Assembly (NCBI RefSeq): GCF_009846745.1
Contig: NZ_AQPF01000015.1
Coordinates: forward strand, 18,318 to 82,317
Reading direction: 5' to 3'
Source: Alloalcanivorax xiamenensis
GTDB lineage: Bacteria > Pseudomonadota > Gammaproteobacteria > Pseudomonadales > Alcanivoracaceae
Length of the DNA stretch: 64,000 bases
Shown: in pieces, positions 31,580 to 40,447 of the stretch
Numbering within the stretch: position 1 is the stretch's first letter
How the letters are laid out: the number at the start of each line of letters is the position of its first letter
Position numbers and translations under genes: made by a program
Notes under the pieces: generated by a model
Databases searched by the model: none
What the model was told of the DNA's origin: nothing
The model's input: only the letters and a program-made list of their open reading frames with translations

Positions 31580-33994
31580 ATGTTGGTAACCTGTTGCCGC
31601 GCCCCGCGACGCTCATTACTGAGAGTGTTGCGGACTTGCGCCTTTGCCGCCTTGTCCATCGCGCCCTTGCTATCCGTTCCCGCCCAGGCCCAAAACGGGC
31701 CCGCGCAGGAAAGCTCCGCTCTGCGTTTCGATATCGCAGGCGGTGCCCTCGATGGTGTGCTTAACCGCTTCGCCATTGCCGCCGGCCTGGTGCTTTCCGC
31801 CGACGCCGGGCTCACCGCCGGCAAGACCAGTGCTGGTTTGCGGGGCGTCTATACCCCGAGGGAAGGGCTGAGGCGGTTGTTGTCCGGAACCGGTTTGAGC
31901 GCGGATTTCGATGGTGAGAGGAACGTTACTATCGTGACCGAGCCGCAAGCACGCCGGCTGGCGCCGGTTTCGGTGCGCGGCGGCGTCGCGGCGGTGGACG
32001 CCGGCCGTAGCGAAGGGACCGGCGCCTATACCACGGAAGCCATCACCATCGGCAGGACCGCCCAATCCCTGCGTGAGACACCGCAGTCCGTGTCGGTGGT
32101 AACCCGCCAGCAACTGGACGAGCAAAACGCCCACACCGTCAGCGAAGCCATGCGCTACGCCACCGGGGTCACCGTCAGACACTACGGTACCGGCACTGAC
32201 AATATTTCGGCGCGGGGCTATGACTTCAGTAACTATCAGGTCGACGGCATGCCGGTTAGCGCTGGCAAGGGCAGTTGGAGCAGCAGCTTTTTCGACCTGG
32301 CGCTCTATGACCGGGTGGAGATCTGGCGCGGCCCGTCGGGGCTGCTTGACGGTGCCGGTGACCCTGGTGGCACGGTGAATTTCGTGCGCAAACGGGCTCA
32401 GCGTCAGTTCCAGGCCAAAGGCAGCCTGTCGGCGGGTTCCTGGGATGCCTACCGGGGAGAGCTGGATGTTACCGGTCCGCTCAATGCGGACGGTTCCCTG
32501 CGTGGCCGGGCGGTGGCGGTCCATGACGACCGCCAGTCCTTCACCGATTATGTGTCTTCGAGGAAAAAAGTGGTGTTCGGCACCGTCTCCCAGGACCTTG
32601 GGGACGCCACCACCCTGACCCTGGGAGGGGCTCACCAGAGCGGGGATCACCGGCCTTTTTATGGTGTTTCGGTCTACCCCGATGGAACGCTGGCCCATCT
32701 GCCCCGGTCCACCTTTGTTGGCGCCGACTGGAACCAGAAGGATGAAGGCATGACCAGCTACTTCGCCGAACTGGCGCATACACTGAAGGGGGGCGGGCAG
32801 GCCACGGTGAGCGCGCGCCGCTCACACCGCCGCTCCGACAGCAAGCATCTGGGCTGGGGAGCGACGCCGATCGACCCGGATACTGGCGAAGTGCTGATGT
32901 TACCCATCGCCATTGAAACCGAGGAGGTGGATACCGGACTGGATGCGCGCCTGAACCTGCCGTTCAGTGCCTTCGGCGGCCAGCACGAGGCGCTGCTGGG
33001 AGTGTCCTGGCAACGTAACCGCACCGACAACGGCTACAGCAGCGACTCCTACGGGCAGGGTGGGGTCAATCAGGACATCTTCGATCCCGATGTCCACGTG
33101 CCCGAGCCGGACCTGGTGGTGCGCAACAACCGGGAGACCAAGACCGATCAATCCGCCTTCTACGGTCAGGTCCGCCTGCGGCCCTGGCAACGCACCACGG
33201 TGTTACTGGGCGGGCGCCTGGCCTGGTGGAAGACCAGTGACCGGGTGAGACCGGGGGCGGCGCAAAGTCTGCCCAGGGAATTCGTGCCCTACGCCGGCGT
33301 GCTCTACGACCTGATCCCCAGAGTGTCGGTATACGGCAGCTACAGCACGATTTTCGCGCCGCAGACCTCGCAGGGGCGCGACGGCGATCTTCTCGAGCCG
33401 AGAGAGGGCCGGCAATACGAGATCGGCCTCAAGGGCGAATCGTTCGAGCGTCGTCTGAACGCCCATGTCGCCCTGTTCCGTATCGAGGACCGCAATCGCT
33501 CGATGACCGATCCCGCCGCGCCCCCCGGTGCCGGGTTCGCCATCGCCTCCGGGGAAGTGGTCAGCCAGGGGGGCGAGATTGAGATCAGCGGCGAGATTCT
33601 GCCGCGCTGGAACCTCAAGGCCGGTTACACCTACACAGAGACCGAATTCAAGGAAGGTGGGGAAGGGGTGTTCAGCAGCCAGACCCCGCGGCACGCCTTC
33701 ACCCTCTGGACCCGTTACCGGTTCGCGCCGGGGGCCCTGAATAGCTTGTCCGTTGGTGGCGGCGTGCGGGCGCAGAGCAAGATCTGGTATGAGACTTCGG
33801 GGATTCGGTCGACCCAGGAGCACTACACTGTGGCGACCCTGCAGGCGGGCTATGAATACGCCCCCGGGTCGGAGGTCACGCTCACCATCGATAACCTTTT
33901 CGACGAGTACTATTACGCCAGCCTGGGTGGAACCCGGCAGACCTATTTCGGCGAGCCGCGCAGCGTCACGCTTACCGTGCGCCACGCCTTCTAA
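31580..33994 (+). CDS. TonB-dependent siderophore receptor with STN signalling domain (module 1)
   Basis: An 804-residue outer-membrane receptor. A signal peptide ends at about AQAQ (residue 38). The STN signalling domain spans about 45-120 (FDIAGGALDGVLNRFAIAAGL, GVYTPREGLRRLLSGTGL). A plug domain with the TonB-dependent siderophore receptor pattern follows (SLRETPQSVSVVTRQQLDEQ, ARGYDFSNYQVDGMP), then a 22-strand barrel ending in the terminal Phe (VRHAF). It probably takes up a hydroxamate or mixed ferric siderophore (FpvA/FoxA/FhuE-like). The STN domain signals through the adjacent FecR and sigma factor. Confidence 0.92.
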   Translation: MLVTCCRAPRRSLLRVLRTCAFAALSIAPLLSVPAQAQNGPAQESSALRFDIAGGALDGVLNRFAIAAGLVLSADAGLTAGKTSAGLRGVYTPREGLRRLLSGTGLSADFDGERNVTIVTEPQARRLAPVSVRGGVAAVDAGRSEGTGAYTTEAITIGRTAQSLRETPQSVSVVTRQQLDEQNAHTVSEAMRYATGVTVRHYGTGTDNISARGYDFSNYQVDGMPVSAGKGSWSSSFFDLALYDRVEIWRGPSGLLDGAGDPGGTVNFVRKRAQRQFQAKGSLSAGSWDAYRGELDVTGPLNADGSLRGRAVAVHDDRQSFTDYVSSRKKVVFGTVSQDLGDATTLTLGGAHQSGDHRPFYGVSVYPDGTLAHLPRSTFVGADWNQKDEGMTSYFAELAHTLKGGGQATVSARRSHRRSDSKHLGWGATPIDPDTGEVLMLPIAIETEEVDTGLDARLNLPFSAFGGQHEALLGVSWQRNRTDNGYSSDSYGQGGVNQDIFDPDVHVPEPDLVVRNNRETKTDQSAFYGQVRLRPWQRTTVLLGGRLAWWKTSDRVRPGAAQSLPREFVPYAGVLYDLIPRVSVYGSYSTIFAPQTSQGRDGDLLEPREGRQYEIGLKGESFERRLNAHVALFRIEDRNRSMTDPAAPPGAGFAIASGEVVSQGGEIEISGEILPRWNLKAGYTYTETEFKEGGEGVFSSQTPRHAFTLWTRYRFAPGALNSLSVGGGVRAQSKIWYETSGIRSTQEHYTVATLQAGYEYAPGSEVTLTIDNLFDEYYYASLGGTRQTYFGEPRSVTLTVRHAF

Positions 33995-34045
33995 CGGGCT
34001 GCGGGTTAGTCGGACATCGATTCTTTGTGATGGGATACCGCAAGG

Positions 34046-34078
34046 CCCTCGGTCACAGCCAACCGAGGGTTCTTTTTT
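34046..34078 (+). terminator. Intrinsic terminator after the first TonB receptor
   Basis: CCCTCGGT (34046-34053) pairs with ACCGAGGG (34062-34069), followed by TTCTTTTTT (to 34078). The rest of the 33995-34238 gap shows nothing clear. Confidence 0.85.
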
Positions 34079-34238
34079 CTTTTCACCGTCGTCAATTCGA
34101 AGCTGGGCGTTTCGGATCTCGCGGAGTGTCGCCGGTCAGGGCATTCCAGGACCGGCAACGCTCCCCCGCTAGAAAGAAATATCCAGGATTGAAGAGAAAC
34201 CCTTCCCGCTAATCTGCGATGAATCTTTTAATGGGGAA

Positions 34239-34805
34239 TCACATCACCGGCACGCCGATCAACCAGGGATGCAGGAAAGCGGCGAACAGACCATAGGCCA
34301 CCAGCCCCACTACCACGGTGGTAATGGTGGCGCTGGACCGGCCGCCGGCACCGCTGGCCGGCTCCCGCCGGCGGGCGGCGCGGAATGCCATAATCGCCCA
34401 GACCAGGAAGGCCGCGAACAGAACAATATCGCCGAGCCGGCCGTTGGACAGCAGGTGAGCCAGGGCCCAGACCTTCACTGACAGCATCATCGGGTGGCCC
34501 AGGCGGGCCTTGATGGCGTTGCCGGGGACATAGGCCGCCACCAGCAGAATCAGCGCCGGAATCATCAGCAGCACGGTGAGATGGCGCAGCGCCATCGGCG
34601 GATTCCAGACAAACACAGGATCAAGCCGGGTCTGACCGTACCCCCAGATCGTCAATACCAGCCCGGCCAGGGCCACCAGTGAATAGATCCCCTTCCAGGC
34701 GGGTTCGCCCAGCCGTTGAATCCGTACCTGACGCCAGGGCTCGGCGAAGATACGTACGGAATGAACGCCAAGAAACAGCACGAGGCCGATAATCATTATT
34801 GTCAT
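34239..34805 (-). CDS. NnrU family inner-membrane protein
   Basis: A 188-residue protein with five to six membrane helices and the NnrU pattern (LFLGVHSVRI, KGIYSLVALAGLVLTIWGYGQTR, GHPMMLSVKVWALAHLLSNG). NnrU was found in denitrification gene regions but most members, as here, have no such context. It may be an isoprenylcysteine-methyltransferase-like membrane protein; function unknown. It stands alone between the two iron modules, on the opposite strand. Confidence 0.85.
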   Translation of the reverse strand: MTIMIIGLVLFLGVHSVRIFAEPWRQVRIQRLGEPAWKGIYSLVALAGLVLTIWGYGQTRLDPVFVWNPPMALRHLTVLLMIPALILLVAAYVPGNAIKARLGHPMMLSVKVWALAHLLSNGRLGDIVLFAAFLVWAIMAFRAARRREPASGAGGRSSATITTVVVGLVAYGLFAAFLHPWLIGVPVM

Positions 34806-34878
34806 GACTGGCTTCCCTTATTGTGATGGGTGGCGATGTCAGCCTGGAGCATAGCGGGTTTGGCGGCGCGGGGGCAGG

Positions 34879-35484
34879 TCAGGACGCCAGCGACGCCACG
34901 CACAGCGCTTTGATTTCCGTCACCAGCGTATCCGTGTCGGCGCCGTCAGGGGGAGAGAGAACCGCGCCATGAATTTGCGCTTCCAATGACTGCACCAGCA
35001 GCAACGCCCGTGCCTCGGGGCGTGGCCCGGCGACGCCGAGGCGCCGCAGTTGCGCCCCCACCGCCGCCGCCATCAGGCTTTCCAGCCGCTGGAAACGCGC
35101 CATCAACGTTGGGGAGCGCGGTGTTTGTTCGAACAACAGACGGTGCATGTTCGGATTGTGCCGGTGCAGTTCGACGGCGGCGTCCACCAATCGCGATACG
35201 GTTTCCTCCAGGCCGGGGTGTTCGCGTTCGAGGTGCTCGAACACGGTGTGCAACACGGTGCCGCTGTGTTCCATGTGTTGCTCGCTGAGCGCCAGCAGCA
35301 GCGCTTCCTTGTTGGGAAAATACTGGTACAGCGAACCGATCGAGACACCGGCCCGCTCGGCCACCTTGTTGGTGGTGGTGCCGGTATAGCCCTGTTCCCC
35401 GAAAAGCTGAGCCGCTGCTTCCAGAATCGCGTCCCAGGTGGCGCGGGAGCGCTGCTGGCGGGGCTTTTTGCGGATGCCGGTCAT
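34879..35484 (-). CDS. TetR/AcrR-family regulator
   Basis: A 201-residue TetR-type regulator with the helix-turn-helix at residues 10-60 (RATWDAILEAAAQLFGEQGY, TTTNKVAERAGVSIGSLYQYFPNKEALL). ATG at 35484 gives the normal N-terminus; the upstream open frame is not supported. It is divergent from the SRPBCC gene, the probable target. A partial inverted repeat (CGTGTT 35533-35538, AACACG 35552-35557) lies between them. Confidence 0.87.
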   Translation of the reverse strand: MTGIRKKPRQQRSRATWDAILEAAAQLFGEQGYTGTTTNKVAERAGVSIGSLYQYFPNKEALLLALSEQHMEHSGTVLHTVFEHLEREHPGLEETVSRLVDAAVELHRHNPNMHRLLFEQTPRSPTLMARFQRLESLMAAAVGAQLRRLGVAGPRPEARALLLVQSLEAQIHGAVLSPPDGADTDTLVTEIKALCVASLAS

Positions 35485-35532
35485 GGCGGTGAATGCGAGT
35501 AGCGGCGGATAGCCGGAAATGTGAGATTTACT

Positions 35533-35557
35533 CGTGTTTGTGTCGACGTGCAACACG
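35533..35557. promoter_or_regulatory. Candidate TetR operator
   Basis: CGTGTT and AACACG arms flank a GTCGAC centre (35542-35547), between divergent tetR and SRPBCC genes. The centre is half a base off symmetry. Confidence 0.4.
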
Positions 35558-35587
35558 TCGGCCACCGATAGCCGGCAAGGAGCAACC

Positions 35588-36061
35588 ATGAGCGACCCGA
35601 TCACACTGCGATTTGAATCCCGCTTATCCGTACCGGAATCCCGAATCTGGCAATGGATTACTTCGGTGGATGGCATCGCCGAGGAGTTGCGTCCGTGGCT
35701 GCGCATGACGGCGCCGAAGGGGGTCCGTTCTCTGGAGGACGTGGATGTGCGTCCCGGAATACGGCTGTTTCGCAGCTATATTTTCCTGTTCGGCGTTGTG
35801 CCCATCGATTATTCGGATATGACGCTGCTGGCGTTGGACACGGGCAAGGGCTTCCTGGAACAGTCGCCGATGGGGTCCATGGCCCTGTGGCGTCATGAGC
35901 GGCGCATCCTGCCCTGCGATGATGATCCAGACAGCCATCTGCTGGTGGACCATCTGGCGTTCAAGCCCCGCCTGGCGGCGCCCCTGACGCGATGGTTCAT
36001 CCGCCAGGTCTTTGCTCACCGGCACCGCGTATTGCGGCGGCGACTGGCAGGGGACGCCTGA
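35588..36061 (+). CDS. SRPBCC-fold (START/Bet v1-like) protein
   Basis: A 157-residue protein with the SRPBCC look: a first strand ITLRFESRLSVPESRIWQWI and a long C-terminal helix (LTRWFIRQVFAHRHRVLRRRL). The fold makes a deep hydrophobic pocket that binds lipids or aromatic ligands. No specific function can be given. AAGGAG lies before the ATG. It is divergent from a TetR regulator and 94 bp upstream of the second iron module. Confidence 0.75.
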   Translation: MSDPITLRFESRLSVPESRIWQWITSVDGIAEELRPWLRMTAPKGVRSLEDVDVRPGIRLFRSYIFLFGVVPIDYSDMTLLALDTGKGFLEQSPMGSMALWRHERRILPCDDDPDSHLLVDHLAFKPRLAAPLTRWFIRQVFAHRHRVLRRRLAGDA

Positions 36062-36111
36062 TCCGCGGCGACCGATATAGGGAATGTTGGAGGAGGTTTC
36101 CACCAAGGTGA

Positions 36112-36130
36112 TATAATGATAACAATTCGC
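36112..36130. promoter_or_regulatory. Fur-like box before the second fecI-type sigma gene
   Basis: TATAATGATAACAATTCGC (36112-36130) matches about 14 of 19 positions of the Fur consensus and overlaps a perfect TATAAT -10, so Fur binding would block the promoter. It lies 26 bp before the sigma start. Confidence 0.7.
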
Positions 36131-36155
36131 ATTATTGACTGGGGTGGGGACTGCT

Positions 36156-36677
36156 ATGACGATCGCCGGTGAGAGGGAGGCCTTTGAGCGCCGTATCGAC
36201 CAGCTCTATCACTCCCATTCCGGCTGGCTGAGAGGGTGGTTGCGGCGGCGTCTGGACTGCTCGCACAGCGCCGAGGATCTGACCCAGGACACCTTCATGC
36301 GGCTGCTGACAGCCCGTGACCGGGACGGGGTGCTGGCGGTACGCGAGCCGCGCGCTTACCTGAGTACCGTGGCCGGTCGATTGCTGGTGAACCACTATCG
36401 GCGCCTGTCCTTGGAGCGCACCTACAAGGAAACCCTCGCGCTGCTGCCGCCTGAGCAGACGCCTTCGCCGGAATGGCGGCTGGGCTTGCTGGAGACGCTG
36501 CAGGAAGTGGACGCTCTGCTGGACCGGTTACCGGAGCAGGTGCGCACCGCTTTTCTCCTGTCCCAACTGGAAGGGCTGACCTACGCCGTCATCGCCGAAC
36601 ACCTGGCGGTGAGCGAACGCACCGTGAAACGCTACATGGCCCGGGCCCTGGAAGAATGCATTCTGCTGATGGACTGA
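36156..36677 (+). CDS. FecI-type extracytoplasmic sigma factor (module 2)
   Basis: A 173-residue ECF sigma factor of the FecI group, similar in design to the one at 30.0 kb (LYHSHSGWLRGWLRRRLDCS, AEDLTQDTFMRLL; region 4 LPEQVRTAFLLSQLEGLTYA, SERTVKRYMARALEECI). ATG 36156 was chosen; the in-frame TTG at 36135 lies right after the Fur-like box. It precedes its own FecR and TonB receptor. Confidence 0.93.
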   Translation: MTIAGEREAFERRIDQLYHSHSGWLRGWLRRRLDCSHSAEDLTQDTFMRLLTARDRDGVLAVREPRAYLSTVAGRLLVNHYRRLSLERTYKETLALLPPEQTPSPEWRLGLLETLQEVDALLDRLPEQVRTAFLLSQLEGLTYAVIAEHLAVSERTVKRYMARALEECILLMD

Positions 36678-37675
36678 GCTCTGATGGGGTAAACAAGGAC
36701 GGCAGCCAGCCTTTGCAGCGGGAGGTGGCTCGCCGCGCGGCTGACTGGTTCCTGCGCTGGCGCGAGGCCGGTCTGGACCAGGCCGAACGGGCTGATCTGG
36801 AACGCTGGCGGGCCGCGCATCCGGATCACGAACGGGCCTGGCAGCGGGCCTTGCGTCTTGCCGAAACCTTTGAGCGCATTCCCTCCGACGTTGGCATGCG
36901 TACCCTGGATCGCCGCCAGCGTCTGGACCGGCGTGGCGCGCTCAAGCATCTGGCGGTATTGATCGGCCTGGCGCCGGCGGCCTACCTGGCGGCACGCGCT
37001 TTGCCCTGGAGCGAGTGGAGCGCCAGCTACCGCACCGGTATCGGTGAGCGCCGTGAGCTGGTGCTTGATGACGGTTCCCGGGTGATGCTGAACACCGACT
37101 CGGCCCTGGACGTGTTGTTTGATAACGAGCAGCGTTTATTGCAACTGCATGCCGGCGAAATTCTGGTGACCAGTGGGGACGATGGTTCGCCATTACCGCA
37201 ACGGCATCGGCCACTGCGGGTGCGCACCAGCGAGGGCATGATCGAGGCTCTGGGCACCCGTTTCCTGGTACGGCGCGGCTCGGCGGCGCCCACCCGGGTG
37301 GCCGTGTTCGAAGGCGCTGTGGCGATTCGCCCCGGCGATGCTTTGGCATCGGCGTCACCGCGAGTGTTGCATGCCGGCGAGCAGGCCCGCTTCAGCCATG
37401 AGGCGATTACCCCGACCACGACGGCATGGCCGCAGCTGGCAGCCTGGACCGAAGGGCGGCTGGTGGCCGACAACATGCTCTTGAGCCGCTTCCTGAAGGA
37501 ACTGGCGCGCTACCGTCATGGCCTGGTGCGTTGCGACGACCGTGCCGGTGCACTGCGCATCAGCGGCACTTTCCAACTTGATCACAGTGACCGGATCCTG
37601 GCGGCGTTGCCGGCTACGGTGCCGGTGGACGTGGCCTTCTTGACGCCCTATTGGGTAACGGTGCGCGCTCGCTGA
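36656..37675 (+). CDS. FecR-type anti-sigma/regulator (module 2)
   Basis: A FecR protein with the DUF4880 region (VARRAADWFLRWREAGLDQAE, RWRAAHPDHERAWQRALR), a membrane helix (LKHLAVLIGLAPAAYLAARAL) and the periplasmic FecR domain (RRELVLDDGSRVMLNTDSAL, MIEALGTRFLVRR). The start is uncertain. ATG 36656 overlaps the sigma gene by 22 bp and gives 339 residues; a TTG near 36713 would give a length closer to other FecR proteins. It should control the adjacent sigma factor. Confidence 0.9.
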   Translation: MHSADGLSSDGVNKDGSQPLQREVARRAADWFLRWREAGLDQAERADLERWRAAHPDHERAWQRALRLAETFERIPSDVGMRTLDRRQRLDRRGALKHLAVLIGLAPAAYLAARALPWSEWSASYRTGIGERRELVLDDGSRVMLNTDSALDVLFDNEQRLLQLHAGEILVTSGDDGSPLPQRHRPLRVRTSEGMIEALGTRFLVRRGSAAPTRVAVFEGAVAIRPGDALASASPRVLHAGEQARFSHEAITPTTTAWPQLAAWTEGRLVADNMLLSRFLKELARYRHGLVRCDDRAGALRISGTFQLDHSDRILAALPATVPVDVAFLTPYWVTVRAR

Positions 37676-37742
37676 GTACGGCTGTCCCCTTTTTCTGTTT
37701 CGCGTGTCCTTACTGGCAAAGACTTCTTCAGGAAACCGAGTA

Positions 37743-40139
37743 ATGACCGTGATGCTTCCGTTTTTCCGCGTTCAACGCCGTACCGTATGGGCGCGGTCGT
37801 GGTGGGTGCTGCTCCTGCTGTTGCCGGTGTTGGCCCTGGCCGACCCGGCACCGCGCCAGTCCTACGCTTTGTCCTCCGGTCCACTGGCGCCGACGCTTTA
37901 TCGTTTCGCCGATATTGCCGGCATCAGTGTGCAGGCCGGGGCCGGTTTACTGGATGGCAAGCATTGCTCCGGTTTGCGCGGCGAGTACACCGTGGACGAA
38001 GGCCTGAGCCGGTTGCTGGCCGGCACCGGCCTGACTGCCCGCCGCGCCGCCGAGGCGGTCTACGTGATCCGTGCCGAACAAGCACAGGTGCTGGACCGGG
38101 TGGACGTGAGCGCCGGTATCGGTGGTTCACCGGCGGTGGCGCTTCCGGTGCCCTACGAGGGCGGTCAGCTCGCCAGCGGCGGACAGGTCGGCATGCTCGG
38201 CAACAAGGACTACATGGACGCGCCGGTGAACATCACCAGCTATACCCGCGAAACCATCGATAATCTCCAGGCCCGCACCGTGGCGGACATGGTCCGCAAT
38301 GATCCCTCGGTACGTAACGCCAGCGGTGCCGGCGGCATGCTGGATTCCTTCTTCATCCGCGGATTCGCCATGAATGAGGGCAACTCCGGCGAAGTGTCCT
38401 ATAACGGTGTGTTCGGGGTGGCGCCCAACTATCGGGTGCTGACCGGTTACGCCGAACGGGTGGAGGTACTCAAGGGGCCGTCCACCCTGCTCAACGGCCT
38501 GTCCCCCAACAGCAGTGTCGGCGGCACCATCAATGTCGTACCCAAGCGCGCCCAGGACACCGACCTGAACCGGGCGGAGCTGCAGTTTACCCAGGACCGG
38601 CAATTCGGCGGCGCTGTGGATGTGAGTCGCCGGTTCGGTGAGCAACGCCGCTGGGGCGTTCGCTTCAACGGTGGCTATACCGACGGAGACACCCGCTTGG
38701 ACAATCAAGAGCGGACCTCCGGCTACGCCGCGCTGGCCGTGGATTATCAGGGCGACCGGCTGCGCGCCAGCCTGGATCTGCTGGACCAGCGCGAGGATTA
38801 CGACGCCCCGTCCCGAGAACTGATGATCGCCGATGGCGTGCCGTTGCCCGGTGCGCCCGACGGCCGGCGCAACGTGACCCAGGCATGGGAATGGTCCAGT
38901 GTGGATGACCAGTCGATGCTGCTGTCCGCCGAATACGACCTCGACGATCAGTTGATGCTGTTCGCCAACGTGGGGGGAGGTGACAGTGAGGTGGACCGCC
39001 TGTTTGGCTATCCGATGATTCAGAACAGCGCCGGTGATGTGAAGGATTCCCCATCCTACATGCTGTTCCGTAATCAGCGCCGTACCGCCGATGTCGGGCT
39101 GCGGGCCCTGCTCGACACCGCCCGGGTGAGCCATGAGATGTCATTGCAGGTCAGCCGTTACCGGGAAACTTACCGGCGTGGCGCGGTTTACGCCACCGAC
39201 GGCTGGGACTCGAACATTTATGATCCGGTGGGGCACCCGGAAATTATGGTGGCGCGGCCAGGCAGTATTCCCAAGTTGTCCGAATCGGAATTCAGCGGCG
39301 TGGCGGTGGCCGACACCCTGTCCTTTCTGGACCGGCGCTTGCAGGTGACGCTGGGGGCTCGCCGCCAGCGTATCGAAACCGATAACTACAACGCCGGGGT
39401 GTTCACCAACGATTACGATAAAGGTGCGACGGCGCTGTTCGGCGGGGTGGTGGTCTCGCCCTGGTCCGGCGTGTCGTTCTATGGCAATTACACCGAAGGG
39501 CTCAGTCGTGGCGACATTGCGCCGGTGACCGCCGATAACAGCGGGCAGGCGTTGGCGCCGTACGTGGCCAAGCAGTACGAAGTCGGCGTCAAACTGGACC
39601 GGGGAGGGCTCGGCGCCACGCTTGATGCGTTTCAAATCACCAAGCCGTCGGCGGAACTGGACGGCAGGGTTTATCGGCGCAGCGGTGAACAGCGCAACCG
39701 GGGCATCGAGGCGATGGTGTTTGGCCGTCTCACCGAGCGTCTCCGGTTAATGTCCGGGTTGATGATCATGGACGCCGAATACTCACGCAGCGAAGACCCG
39801 GCCAAGAAAGGCAATACGCCGATCGGCGTCCCGGATTTTCAAGCCAACATGACCGTTGAGTGGGATCCGGCTCCGCTGCCGAATCTGACCCTGTCGGCGT
39901 CCGCCACCCACACTGGGGAGCAGTACCTGGACAGCAGCAACGACCGCGAACTGCCGTCCTGGACCACCTGGGATGTGGGCGCGCGTTACCGGGCGGACCT
40001 GGCCGGAACCCCGGTGACGGTGCGATTCACCGTGCAGAACCTGGGGGACAAGGCTTACTGGGCCAGCGTCAACAGCTGGAGCATGCTCACCGTGGGCGCG
40101 CCGCGTACGGCGGTGCTGTCGGTGAGCGCGGAGTTCTGA
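37743..40139 (+). CDS. TonB-dependent receptor with STN signalling domain (module 2)
   Basis: A 798-residue receptor. A signal peptide ends near LALADPA (about residue 35), the STN domain spans about 40-115 (YALSSGPLAPTLYRFADIAG, GEYTVDEGLSRLLAGTGL), and a plug (LQARTVADMVRNDPSVRNAS, FFIRGFAMNEG) and barrel follow to a terminal Phe (SVSAEF). The layout is that of FhuE/FpvA-like siderophore receptors. It differs clearly from the first receptor in plug and barrel, so it probably takes another siderophore. AGGAAA precedes ATG 37743. Confidence 0.91.
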   Translation: MTVMLPFFRVQRRTVWARSWWVLLLLLPVLALADPAPRQSYALSSGPLAPTLYRFADIAGISVQAGAGLLDGKHCSGLRGEYTVDEGLSRLLAGTGLTARRAAEAVYVIRAEQAQVLDRVDVSAGIGGSPAVALPVPYEGGQLASGGQVGMLGNKDYMDAPVNITSYTRETIDNLQARTVADMVRNDPSVRNASGAGGMLDSFFIRGFAMNEGNSGEVSYNGVFGVAPNYRVLTGYAERVEVLKGPSTLLNGLSPNSSVGGTINVVPKRAQDTDLNRAELQFTQDRQFGGAVDVSRRFGEQRRWGVRFNGGYTDGDTRLDNQERTSGYAALAVDYQGDRLRASLDLLDQREDYDAPSRELMIADGVPLPGAPDGRRNVTQAWEWSSVDDQSMLLSAEYDLDDQLMLFANVGGGDSEVDRLFGYPMIQNSAGDVKDSPSYMLFRNQRRTADVGLRALLDTARVSHEMSLQVSRYRETYRRGAVYATDGWDSNIYDPVGHPEIMVARPGSIPKLSESEFSGVAVADTLSFLDRRLQVTLGARRQRIETDNYNAGVFTNDYDKGATALFGGVVVSPWSGVSFYGNYTEGLSRGDIAPVTADNSGQALAPYVAKQYEVGVKLDRGGLGATLDAFQITKPSAELDGRVYRRSGEQRNRGIEAMVFGRLTERLRLMSGLMIMDAEYSRSEDPAKKGNTPIGVPDFQANMTVEWDPAPLPNLTLSASATHTGEQYLDSSNDRELPSWTTWDVGARYRADLAGTPVTVRFTVQNLGDKAYWASVNSWSMLTVGAPRTAVLSVSAEF

Positions 40140-40447
40140 AGGTATTGCGCTTATACGCAGTGCGCGGGACCGCCAAAGACAAAGGCCCGCTTGAGGGCTT
40201 TAGCGACATGAATTCGGAGATGGCTACAAGGCGGCTGTGGAAGATTCCATGGTGCCTTGCAAGCTCTAGCGCGCCATTCGCCAGCAGGCTGGCTCCCACG
40301 GATCATGCTACCAAGCCGCTGTGGGAAGCTTGCTTGCAAGCGAATGGCGCTTGCGGGCCTCGATAGTTCGCTTGCAGGGAAGCTTCCCACAGCGGTTTCT
40401 CGGACCGGTTCGTGAGAAGCGGCCATGGCAGCGAACAGCGCCGGGGC
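40140..40447. repeat. REP cluster between the second TonB receptor and argH
   Basis: This 308-bp gap holds four to five REP copies in alternating orientation. There is a worn plus copy (about 40231-40266), a minus copy (40276-40301), a full plus copy (40315-40345, GCTGTGGGAAGCTTGCTTGC then AAGCGAATGG), a minus copy (40366-40395) and a partial plus copy (about 40416-40437). The genes on both sides converge on it. Confidence 0.8.
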
